From assembly GCA_016839905.1 (NCBI GenBank), contig JAEOTJ010000108.1, positions 1-9,446 on the forward strand: DNA of 9,446 nucleotides, written 5' to 3'. The DNA is from Promethearchaeota archaeon. GTDB lineage: Archaea; Asgardarchaeota; Lokiarchaeia; Sigynarchaeales; SOKP01. Below, piece after piece: positions 1 through 5,742 of the stretch (the first letter of the stretch is position 1; every line of letters starts with the position of its first letter). The notes below the pieces were generated by a model. It saw only the letters and a list, made by a program, of their open reading frames with translations, searched no databases and was not told the origin of the DNA. The position numbers were made by a program, and so were the translations under genes.

Positions 1-43
1 TTAAAATAAAAACTATCAGGAGATAAAAAATGAAGATTATAAC

Positions 44-802
44 TCAAAAACCATCGAATTTTGCCCATTCATCCTCTTCTTCCTCCTCTTCCTCCTCCTC
101 TTCATCCTCTTCCTCCTCAAACTTAACATCTCTTTCATATTCTTCCTCAAATTCGGAACCTAATTCCTCGTCAAAACTGATCATTTTATCTAAATCTGTA
201 ACTATTTCTTCTGGAGTTCTAACTCTTATTTCAGGTATCGGTTCTTCAACTCTAGTTTTCTTTTCAACTAATTTTAAATAATCACCATGAATTTTAATTG
301 TAATTGGTGTTTCTTCTTGTAATAATCTTACAACAACTTCTTCGCTAGTTGAAGTATCGTGGGGCATTCTCATTACAAGTGCTCGAGATCCTTCAAAAAC
401 ACCCGAAATAATTTCGACAGTGTCTCCTTCTTCGAGAAACTCTGTGACGGAACGTGGTACGAGAACATGATTTATCTCAGAAAGTTTAATTTGTCCAACA
501 ATTCTTCCTTTGATATGTGGAATCCCTTGGATCGCTATCTGGACATCTCTCTTTTGTGCAGCCTCAATAAAAATATATCCTGGAAGCAACGGGCTTACTA
601 ACATGGCTCTAATATCAGGAATGTTATCTAAAATTTTAAACCTGTAAAAAATCTGCTTTAATATATTGCTTTCTTGGTTAATTGTTGTTCGAACCGCAAA
701 TAGGGTAGTTAAATCCTCTCCCGTAGATCCAACACTAACAATATTTTCCATTTTAATATCATTTCCATTGCTATCCTTTATTTGTTCTTCTTTATCTACC
801 AT
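44..802 (-). CDS. spt5: Transcription elongation factor Spt5 (NusG-like) with long acidic C-terminal tail
   Basis: Archaeal Spt5, the NusG homologue that with Spt4 binds the RNA polymerase clamp and supports processive elongation. Residues about 33-115 form the NGN domain, with the typical SPLLPGYIFIEA segment at 70-81. A KOW domain follows at about 121-180, with GDTVEIISGVFEG at 126-138. Archaeal Spt5 is usually about 150 residues and ends after KOW. This one adds some 70 residues: a charged linker, then E229-E232, D233, ten consecutive glutamates (234-243), D244-E245 and the end WAKFDGF. GAA and GAG are mixed in the acidic run, so it is not a simple codon expansion. The ATG at 802 has an AGGT at 817-820; a second ATG at 812 is out of frame. 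Met18 is an alternative start still upstream of NGN. The gene follows aIF1A by 122 bp; its downstream neighbours lie beyond the left edge, so linkage to ribosomal protein L11 cannot be judged. Confidence 0.93.
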   Translation of the reverse strand: MVDKEEQIKDSNGNDIKMENIVSVGSTGEDLTTLFAVRTTINQESNILKQIFYRFKILDNIPDIRAMLVSPLLPGYIFIEAAQKRDVQIAIQGIPHIKGRIVGQIKLSEINHVLVPRSVTEFLEEGDTVEIISGVFEGSRALVMRMPHDTSTSEEVVVRLLQEETPITIKIHGDYLKLVEKKTRVEEPIPEIRVRTPEEIVTDLDKMISFDEELGSEFEEEYERDVKFEEEEDEEEEEEEEEEDEWAKFDGF

Positions 803-861
803 TTTTTTTCATTTTTACCTAATTGAATTTAGTTATATTTTAAGATGTTTTAGAAAAAATA

Positions 862-872
862 GTATATATAAT
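862..872 (-). promoter_or_regulatory. Probable TATA box of spt5
   Basis: On the minus strand the run TAATTATATATACT lies about 60-70 bases upstream of the spt5 ATG. The usual archaeal spacing of about 25 bases would put the transcript start near 842, leaving a leader of about 40 bases that contains the AGGT motif at 817-820. The surrounding DNA is so AT-rich that this is only a best candidate. Confidence 0.4.
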
Positions 873-924
873 TAATAGTTATAACAAATTATAAAAATTT
901 GGTTTTTTAATTAACAATAGAACA

Positions 925-1320
925 TTAAAATGGAATATTATTAATATCTAAAATTTTTGGAACTCTTCTATTCCGTGTGAGCCAAGAAATCTCACTCTTC
1001 AAATATCTCCAAGTAATCTCGCATTTTGCCATCTTATCTTCACTCTGAGTCTCCCAGCTCCAGGGAGATACAACTACCAAGTCTCCTTTTCTTATCCATA
1101 CCCTTTTCTTAATCTTCCCACGAATTCGCCCTACGCGATGTTGTTCATCTTCGCAGAATACTTGCATTCGATCATTACCATAAATGTTTACTACACGGGC
1201 AAACATTTCACCAATTCTTCTATTCGGCATTTTAATTCTTGAGGGAACAATTTCTGCTGGTATATATGGACCAGGACGTTTTTTCCCTCTTTTAACTTGC
1301 TTTTTTTTCTTTTTTGCCAT
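925..1320 (-). CDS. eif1A: Translation initiation factor aIF1A
   Basis: Archaeal homologue of eIF1A, which binds the small ribosomal subunit A site and helps scanning and start-codon selection. The S1-like OB fold covers about residues 33-113, with the family-typical stretches CEDEQHRVGRIRGKIKKRVW (56-75) and RKGDLVVVSPWSWE (77-90), followed by the W-R-Y-L-K and W-L elements of the last strand. The first 30 residues are a basic tail rich in Lys and Arg (five consecutive Lys at 3-7), as in other a/eIF1A proteins. The length of 131 residues is slightly longer than many archaeal aIF1A. The ATG at 1320 sits in CCATGG; no strong Shine-Dalgarno precedes it. A minus-strand ATAAAATATAAT at about 1350-1362, overlapping the end of the upstream cupin gene, could be its own TATA element and would give a very short leader. 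Confidence 0.95.
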   Translation of the reverse strand: MAKKKKKQVKRGKKRPGPYIPAEIVPSRIKMPNRRIGEMFARVVNIYGNDRMQVFCEDEQHRVGRIRGKIKKRVWIRKGDLVVVSPWSWETQSEDKMAKCEITWRYLKSEISWLTRNRRVPKILDINNIPF

Positions 1321-1349
1321 GGTTAATTTCTCAATATTAAAGATTTTCT

Positions 1350-1362
1350 TATTATATTTTAT
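1350..1362 (-). promoter_or_regulatory. Possible TATA box of aIF1A
   Basis: Read on the minus strand, ATAAAATATAATA lies about 35 bases upstream of the aIF1A ATG, overlapping the TAA stop of the cupin gene. It would allow aIF1A to be transcribed independently of the cupin, with a leader of about 10 bases. Confidence 0.35.
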
Positions 1363-1697
1363 TCAATTTTATCGTCTGGCTTATATTCGCCTTTAATGAA
1401 AACAATTTTTATGGTTTTATCAGAATCATTTCTAATATTATGCATTTCTTTTGGTTCACATAAAAACACGCTTCCCTGGAGGGCATCATACTCCTTATCA
1501 TTAATGATCATTACTCCATTACCTTCCATGAAATAAAATGTTTCATCCAAGATATTATGTCCATGAGCTTTACTTCCCATCATTTCTCCCGGTTTAAGCA
1601 ATATAAGTCCCCAATCAATGCTTGGGCCTCGCATTAAATACTTTACACCTGAATCTTTATTACGATATTCAAAATCAAGTTCATGAACTTTTTTCAT
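1359..1697 (-). CDS. Small single-domain cupin protein with intact metal-binding residues
   Basis: A 112-residue cupin_2-type beta-barrel. The first cupin motif is visible at residues 41-59 as G-x3-H45-x-H47-x4-E52-x6-G59. The second runs from G75 through P82 to H86 and N90. H45, H47, E52 and H86 are the usual metal ligands, so the site looks complete. Substrate cannot be predicted: cupins of this size include sugar isomerases, dioxygenase-like proteins and small-molecule binding proteins. Little follows the barrel apart from a short charged tail (GEYKPDDKIE). The gene ends 38 bp before aIF1A on the same strand, but a TATAAATA upstream and a possible promoter before aIF1A suggest that the genes are adjacent rather than strictly cotranscribed. 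Confidence 0.85.
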   Translation of the reverse strand: MKKVHELDFEYRNKDSGVKYLMRGPSIDWGLILLKPGEMMGSKAHGHNILDETFYFMEGNGVMIINDKEYDALQGSVFLCEPKEMHNIRNDSDKTIKIVFIKGEYKPDDKIE

Positions 1698-1736
1698 TCC
1701 ATATCATCAATTGTTTTAAATTTTGTTTCAAAACCA

Positions 1737-1744
1737 TATTTATA
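1737..1744 (-). promoter_or_regulatory. TATA box of the cupin gene
   Basis: The minus strand reads TATAAATA, a near-consensus archaeal TATA box, with its centre about 43 bases upstream of the cupin ATG at 1697. The transcript would start near 1715, giving a leader of about 18 bases. It shares the 1698-1834 intergenic region with the divergent dehydrogenase gene. Confidence 0.55.
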
Positions 1745-1791
1745 CAGATAATTAATATAGTAATTATGATAAATAATTAATGAATTCATAT

Positions 1792-1800
1792 TTTAAAAAT
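1792..1800 (+). promoter_or_regulatory. Possible TATA box of the iron-type dehydrogenase gene
   Basis: TTTAAAAAT is centred about 39 bases upstream of the preferred ATG at 1835. The expected transcript start is near 1821, which leaves a short leader that still contains the GGTGAG ribosome binding site at 1825-1830. Upstream, ATAATTAAT occurs twice (1748-1756 and 1773-1781), 25 bp apart. In such AT-rich DNA that repeat may be chance. Confidence 0.35.
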
Positions 1801-1824
1801 TCATTATAACAAATTTTAGATAAT

Positions 1825-1830
1825 GGTGAG
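1825..1830 (+). promoter_or_regulatory. Ribosome binding site that decides the dehydrogenase start
   Basis: GGTGAG, complementary to the 3' end of archaeal 16S rRNA, lies four bases before the ATG at 1835 and overlaps an earlier in-frame ATG at 1823. It favours translation from 1835, four codons downstream of the longest possible frame. Confidence 0.65.
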
Positions 1831-1834
1831 ATTT

Positions 1835-3022
1835 ATGATTCCTCCGTTTAATTTTGCGAGAATTCCAAGCATAATCTTCGGCATTGGAAAATTAAATGAA
1901 CTTTATAATGTTATTCCGAAATTTGGAAAGAATATCTTAATAGTAACTGGTAAGAGTTCACTTAGATCTTCTAGTAAATGGGATGAAATAACCACGAAAT
2001 TAGAAAAATTACCAATAGATTATTCATTAGTGTCAATCTCAGGAGAACCATCTCCTACTCTAGTTGATAAAAATGTTATAAAATTTAGAGGAAAGAGTAT
2101 TGATTTGGTAGTAGGTATTGGTGGTGGAAGCGTTATTGATGCCGGAAAAGCCATCTCCGCAATGATTCTGAAAAGGGGCTCTGTAAAGGATTACCTTGAG
2201 GGAGTAGGAACTAAAACTCATGATGGTGAAAAGGTACCTTATATTGCAATTCCTAGTACATCCGGAACGGGAAGTGAAGCAACTAAAAATGCCGTGATTA
2301 GTGAGATTGGACCTGATGGATTTAAAAAATCCTTACGTCATGATAACTTAGTGCCAGATATTACCATAATTGATCCAGAATTAATGATATCATGCCCCGC
2401 TTCGATAACGGCTGCATGCGGAATGGATGCCTTCACGCAACTACTTGAAGCATATGTATCTCCAAAAGGAAATCCCATGACTGATGCCTTGGCAGTAAGC
2501 GGAATTAAATGCATAATAGATAGTATTATTCCTGCTTGCTCGAATGGTGCATCTGATATTAATGTACGTGCAGCAATGGCTTATGGTTCATTAATGTCTG
2601 GAGTTACTCTTGCTAATGCTGGTTTGGGCATTATTCATGGTTTGGCGGGACCTATTGGAGGTCTCTTTGAGATTCCTCATGGTGTTGCATGTGGCACACT
2701 ATTAACTGAAGCGACAAAATTTAATATAAAAAGACTAAAAGAACAGGGAACACTAGGAAAAGATGGTCTTAAAAAGTATGCGGTTATAGGAGCATTATTA
2801 TCGAGTGCAAAGTTTTTAAATGAGGGGAAAATTAATGATTATTGTGATTTTTTAATTGAAACCCTAGATAAATGGACAGCTGAATTGAAGATCGACCGTT
2901 TAGGAAAATATGGTATTACCTTTGATGATCTTGATAAAATCGTAGAACAGTCGGGATTAAAAAATAATCCGGTCCCACTTAATAATGATGATATAAAAGA
3001 AATTATTATGAATCGAATTTAA
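1835..3022 (+). CDS. Iron-containing alcohol dehydrogenase family protein (divergent active site)
   Basis: Group III (Fe-ADH) family oxidoreductase, 395 residues from the ATG at 1835, chosen because GGTGAG precedes it; an ATG at 1823 would add four residues. The N-terminal NAD(P)-binding half carries GIGGGSVIDAGKA (94-106, the GGGSxxD signature) and PSTSGTGSEAT (140-150). The C-terminal helical half carries the metal region. By comparison with E. coli FucO (ligands D196, H200, H263, H277; catalytic-region H267), this protein has D198, Q202, H268, G272 and H282. So one metal ligand is Gln and the extra histidine is Gly. My recollection is that a GMDAFTQ / HGLAGP arrangement occurs in a recognised Fe-ADH-like subfamily, so this may be functional divergence rather than decay. 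The reading frame is intact. Substrate is unknown; aldehyde/alcohol or maleylacetate-type reduction are family possibilities. It converges on the PIN gene with an 8-bp gap. Confidence 0.9.
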   Translation: MIPPFNFARIPSIIFGIGKLNELYNVIPKFGKNILIVTGKSSLRSSSKWDEITTKLEKLPIDYSLVSISGEPSPTLVDKNVIKFRGKSIDLVVGIGGGSVIDAGKAISAMILKRGSVKDYLEGVGTKTHDGEKVPYIAIPSTSGTGSEATKNAVISEIGPDGFKKSLRHDNLVPDITIIDPELMISCPASITAACGMDAFTQLLEAYVSPKGNPMTDALAVSGIKCIIDSIIPACSNGASDINVRAAMAYGSLMSGVTLANAGLGIIHGLAGPIGGLFEIPHGVACGTLLTEATKFNIKRLKEQGTLGKDGLKKYAVIGALLSSAKFLNEGKINDYCDFLIETLDKWTAELKIDRLGKYGITFDDLDKIVEQSGLKNNPVPLNNDDIKEIIMNRI

Positions 3023-3030
3023 AGGAATTC

Positions 3031-3477
3031 TTAACTTCTTTCTATGGATAGAAACTTTTTTTGTCTTAAAAAAATCACAGAAATTCCATTTTTTTTTGCC
3101 CTATACCGCAACTCAGAATCATTTGTTGCGAGATAAACGTGTTTAAATTCTTTTTTAAAATCTTTGGCTCTTCTAAGTAAGAAATCGTCAGTAGTCTCAT
3201 CACTTTTTTTTACGTCATCTACAAAATATAGGGGATATTTTTTCTCCATTGTTTCCAAATAATCCATGCCTGATTTATATTGTTTTTTGAATTTTATTGC
3301 TTTAGGATTTCTTAACGTTTTTGCTTCCAATTCATCAAAACTCTGTTTAAATACATAAAATCTAGTTTTTCCCGCTAAACTCAAATAAATGTCATTTAAA
3401 TAATCAATCTTAAATTGATATGGAAGTAAAATGAAGTTTGAATCAATAATAATTAAATTCTTAATTTTAAGACTCAA
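3031..3477 (-). CDS. PIN-domain protein, FCF1/Utp24-like
   Basis: A 148-residue PIN domain of the archaeal group related to FCF1/Utp24, the nuclease that cleaves pre-18S rRNA in eukaryotes. The acidic residues expected for metal-dependent RNA cleavage are present: D12 in IIIDSNFIL, E49 (or E51) in FDELEA, D97/D98 in ETTDDFLLRRA, and D120 in ATNDSELRYRAKK. No extra zinc ribbon or antitoxin is visible, and the DSNFILLPYQFK start resembles the FCF1 group more than toxin VapC. A role in rRNA maturation is inferred. The start codon is TTG (3475-3477), sharing bases with the TGA stop of the upstream GTPase (TTGA). No ATG occurs before residue 71, which would cut away the first catalytic Asp, so translation probably depends on coupling to the GTPase. 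Confidence 0.85.
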   Translation of the reverse strand: MSLKIKNLIIIDSNFILLPYQFKIDYLNDIYLSLAGKTRFYVFKQSFDELEAKTLRNPKAIKFKKQYKSGMDYLETMEKKYPLYFVDDVKKSDETTDDFLLRRAKDFKKEFKHVYLATNDSELRYRAKKNGISVIFLRQKKFLSIERS

Positions 3478-3995
3478 TAGATTTGGCGCTCTAATATTTT
3501 TTTTATTAATAATTCAAATACCTCATACACATTTTCGCCTGTTTTAGAGGAAATTTTCATATAATCAAATAGTTTAAAAGCATTTTGAAACTGTTGGGCA
3601 TAATCATCATCAACCATTACATCTTCAATTAAATCTTTTTTTGTTCCAACAAATAAAACTGGCAAATTGGGATCACCTTTTCTTACAATATTTACCCATT
3701 GTTCTAGATTATCTAGAGTTATTGGACGGGTTAAATCAAACATTAATAGTGCTCCTTTTGCTCCTAAAACATAACTCTCTAATAAAAATCTAAATCTTTC
3801 TTGACCCCCAAAATCCCATAGTTGTAATGTACAATGTTTGCCTTCAAATTCAATTTCTTTTAGAAAAAATTCAACTCCAATGGTCATTTTTGTATCTCCA
3901 GAGAATTGCCCCTCAACATACCTATGCAGTAGGGTTGTTTTACCTACTCCGCCTTCTCCAGCAGTAAGTATCTTGAGTATGAATTTTCTCGGCAT
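3474..3995 (-). CDS. Rab/Ras-like small GTPase
   Basis: A compact 173-residue small GTPase of the kind abundant in Asgard genomes. P-loop GEGGVGKT is at 13-20, and the switch I threonine is T38 in TIGVEF, a Rab-like element. G3 is WDFGGQERF (60-68), retaining D61, G64 and the catalytic Gln65, but with Phe-Gly where Rab proteins have Thr-Ala. G4 is TKKD (118-121) in place of NKxD, a Thr variant also seen in the Tem1/Spg1 group. G5 is SSKTG (149-153). The chain ends ERQIY: there is no C-terminal cysteine, so no prenylation site, and no N-terminal Gly for myristoylation. GAGG at 3999-4002 lies just before the ATG. Its stop overlaps the TTG start of the PIN gene, implying one transcript. A nucleotide-driven switch is inferred from the motifs; the pathway is unknown. 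Confidence 0.95.
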   Translation of the reverse strand: MPRKFILKILTAGEGGVGKTTLLHRYVEGQFSGDTKMTIGVEFFLKEIEFEGKHCTLQLWDFGGQERFRFLLESYVLGAKGALLMFDLTRPITLDNLEQWVNIVRKGDPNLPVLFVGTKKDLIEDVMVDDDYAQQFQNAFKLFDYMKISSKTGENVYEVFELLIKKILERQIY

Positions 3996-4323
3996 TTTCC
4001 TCGATCTTTAATATATCTTTAGCAAAAGATTCTATGGAAATTTTATATCCAATAATATCTTCTGCAGAATTCTATTCGCTATTCTTTATTAAGTTAAAAA
4101 AAAAATCTAATCAATAATCACATTATATTTATTGTACTAAAATAATAGTTATTTATTTTTGATTTTTTTGTTTTATCATGTTCTATATAATTCATTAAAC
4201 TTAAAATTTCATTATAAATCTTTTTAATTAAAATATAATATTTTCTCTCGGTACAATATACTTAAATTTTTTAAGAACGATTAACTTATTCAATAATTAG
4301 AAATTTAATGATGGTAATTAAAA
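3996..4323. promoter_or_regulatory. Divergent intergenic region between the Rab-like GTPase and the DUF861 cupin
   Basis: This 328-bp AT-rich stretch has no credible gene or RNA gene. Toward the GTPase, the minus strand reads GATATAAAATTT at about 4037-4048, roughly 45 bases upstream of its ATG, a reasonable TATA box. Toward the cupin, TATACTTAAATTT at about 4257-4269 lies some 60 bases upstream of the ATG and could serve similarly. That element overlaps CTTAAA-TTT-TTTAAG (4261-4275), a perfect 6-3-6 inverted repeat. Another 6-3-6 repeat (AAATAA-TAG-TTATTT) sits at 4140-4154. Short AT-only palindromes arise easily by chance here, so operator function is not claimed. Confidence 0.4.
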
Positions 4324-4605
4324 ATGAGCATGAAAAAGAAGGTACCTAATGAAGAAGAATTGAAAAAATTAAATGTTGATTCTTGGGGGACTTGGAGTAA
4401 GGAAGAAAGTGTTTTTGATTGGTCTTACAGCGATACTGAAACCTGTTATATTTTAGAAGGTGAAGTTGAGGTAACGGCAGATAATGGTGAAAAAATAGCG
4501 TTTAAAAAAGGAGATCTCGTCCAATTTCCAAAAGGCTTGAATTGTACTTGGAATGTAAAGAAAGCTGTACGAAAATATTACAATTTTGGAGATTTAGATC
4601 TTTGA
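4324..4605 (+). CDS. DUF861-type cupin (cupin_3, EutQ-like) domain protein
   Basis: A 93-residue protein that is essentially one small cupin barrel. The segment from FDWSYSDTETCYILEGEVEV (31-50) through FKKGDLVQFPKGLNCTW (60-76) to VRKYYNF (82-88) matches the cupin_3/DUF861 pattern: D-E-T-C-Y-I-L-E-G, then G-D-L-V-x-F-P-x-G-L-x-C-T-W. Unlike the cupin at 1359-1697 it has no histidine at all, so a classical HxH metal site is absent, as is common in this subgroup. It may bind a small ligand; the reaction is unknown. ATGs at 4324 and 4330 are both possible starts. ATGs at 4308 and 4311 are in other frames. The stop codon runs into an inverted repeat with a T tract that probably ends the transcript, separating it from the longin-GTPase. 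Confidence 0.85.
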   Translation: MSMKKKVPNEEELKKLNVDSWGTWSKEESVFDWSYSDTETCYILEGEVEVTADNGEKIAFKKGDLVQFPKGLNCTWNVKKAVRKYYNFGDLDL

Positions 4606-4648
4606 AACTGAATAAACTTATCTTTTTTTTATTGAGTTTATTAAGTTT
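4605..4648 (+). terminator. Probable hairpin/oligo-T terminator after the DUF861 cupin
   Basis: AAACTGAATAAACT (4605-4618) and AGTTTATTAAGTTT (4635-4648) form a 14-bp stem with a single mismatch. The 16-base loop contains eight Ts (4623-4630). The stem begins at the last base of the TGA stop codon. In archaea the T run itself is the usual termination signal, and the hairpin may act in termination or protect the 3' end. Confidence 0.5.
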
Positions 4649-4801
4649 TAAAAATATATATTAAAATAATTCATAGATGATCTTTAGATGAAAATAAGTT
4701 ATTAATTATTAAATTTTTAAACTTATAAAATAAATATATTATTTGTTGAAGAATTAATTTATTTAATGAAATTATTAATTAAAACGAATTGTGGTTAAAT
4801 T

Positions 4802-5680
4802 TTGATAAGAGATGTCTATATCATAAAATTAGAAAGTGGAGATTGTACCTATCACCATAGTTTTACAAAAACTCCAGTGGATATATCATTAATAACAAGT
4901 TTTTTAACTGGAATGTTTGATTTAATAAAAACCATGGATGAAGAATCAATGAAAGCAGTTCCTGCAGGTGCGTATAAATTTACATATTCTCCTGATGGAG
5001 ACTATTTGTATATATTATGCTCAGATGCTGATGAAAAAGATATAGATTTACAAAAAAAATTATTTAGGTTAAAATATTTAATTCAAGATAAATATTTGAG
5101 CTATGTAGGAGATCCAGATTTAGAGAAAGCTAAATTATATGAACTTAACGAGCATATTGAAAAAATTCTTTTATCCCAAGTTAAGGTTGCATTAGTAGGA
5201 TTTGGGGGTGTAGGAAAGACAACGATCTTTAAGCTGATTCAAGGAAGGGATATTCCGTTAGATTATTTGCCTACAATGTTTGTTCAGTATAAAGCCTTTG
5301 GTAAAATAAGAGAGACAGATGTTTTATTATGGGATTTCGCAGGGCAAGAGAGATTCACGCCTTTATGGCCAATGCTTCTTAGAGGAACGCATATTATTCT
5401 TTTAGTTACTGATAGTACCGTAGAAAATGTTTTACAGACGAAAAGAGTTTTTATGGGGATGGTAAGGAAACATTTGCCAGATGCTGTTATATATGGTATT
5501 GCAAATAAACAAGATCTTCCTAAAGCAATGGATAAAAAACTTGTAACTCGTGTTTTAGGCTTAGATAAATGTGTAAATTTATGTGCAATTGATCCAAGCG
5601 AAAGGGGGAAATTAGCTGAGATTATAGGCAATGCAATTGAAGAATATCTTGAAAAGTCACGTGGGAGAGAATTGATTTAA
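4802..5680 (+). CDS. Longin-like domain fused to an Arf-like small GTPase
   Basis: A 292-residue two-domain protein. Residues 1-123 have the expected longin order: strands (DVYIIKLESG, YHHSFT), helix DISLITSFLTGMFDLIKTM (27-45), strands through YKFTYSPDGDYLYILCSD (58-75), then two helices (about 83-99 and 105-123). The GTPase domain (about 124-285) has P-loop GFGGVGKT (133-140), switch I Thr158 in PTMF, WDFAGQERF (177-185) with Gln182, G4 NKQDLP (235-240, the Arf-type sequence) and a divergent G5 CAIDPSERG (261-269) in place of SAxxG. No prenylation Cys or myristoylation Gly is present. The start is TTG at 4802: an in-frame TAA lies at 4796-4798, and the next Met is residue 38, which would destroy the first longin strands. 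The nearby membrane gene, 62 bp downstream, may encode a partner. The longin assignment is by pattern only; a roadblock fold is the main alternative. Confidence 0.85.
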   Translation: MIRDVYIIKLESGDCTYHHSFTKTPVDISLITSFLTGMFDLIKTMDEESMKAVPAGAYKFTYSPDGDYLYILCSDADEKDIDLQKKLFRLKYLIQDKYLSYVGDPDLEKAKLYELNEHIEKILLSQVKVALVGFGGVGKTTIFKLIQGRDIPLDYLPTMFVQYKAFGKIRETDVLLWDFAGQERFTPLWPMLLRGTHIILLVTDSTVENVLQTKRVFMGMVRKHLPDAVIYGIANKQDLPKAMDKKLVTRVLGLDKCVNLCAIDPSERGKLAEIIGNAIEEYLEKSRGRELI

Positions 5681-5742
5681 GATTAGTTGGCCCAGAATTA
5701 CACTTTAAAAAAAATATTAAACTAAGCATAACCATATCTATT

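Noticed and set aside
30..281. Plus-strand frame encoding a poly-serine protein, preceded by AGGAGA
   Set aside because: It is the antisense of the Spt5 acidic tail: the Glu codons read as Ser on the other strand. The ribosome-binding-like AGGAGA is probably coincidental, and the remainder has no recognisable domain.
880..1816. TATAACAAATT shared by the intergenic regions near 880 and 1806
   Set aside because: An 11-base AT-rich match in differently oriented contexts, with no extension; too weak to call a regulatory repeat.
1823..1834. Upstream ATG for the iron-type dehydrogenase
   Set aside because: The GGTGAG motif overlaps and follows this ATG and is correctly spaced for the ATG at 1835; the family N-terminus (IPPFNFARIP) also fits the later start.
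3031..3477. PIN protein as a VapC toxin with the neighbouring gene as antitoxin
   Set aside because: The neighbour is a complete GTPase rather than a DNA-binding antitoxin, and the N-terminal motif resembles the FCF1 group.
4140..4154. AAATAA-TAG-TTATTT palindrome
   Set aside because: A 6-bp AT-only inverted repeat in very AT-rich intergenic DNA is expected by chance; it is about 170 bp from the cupin start.
5284..5631. A 115-codon minus-strand frame
   Set aside because: It is fully antisense to the conserved G3-G5 part of the Arf-like GTPase and has no independent coding evidence.
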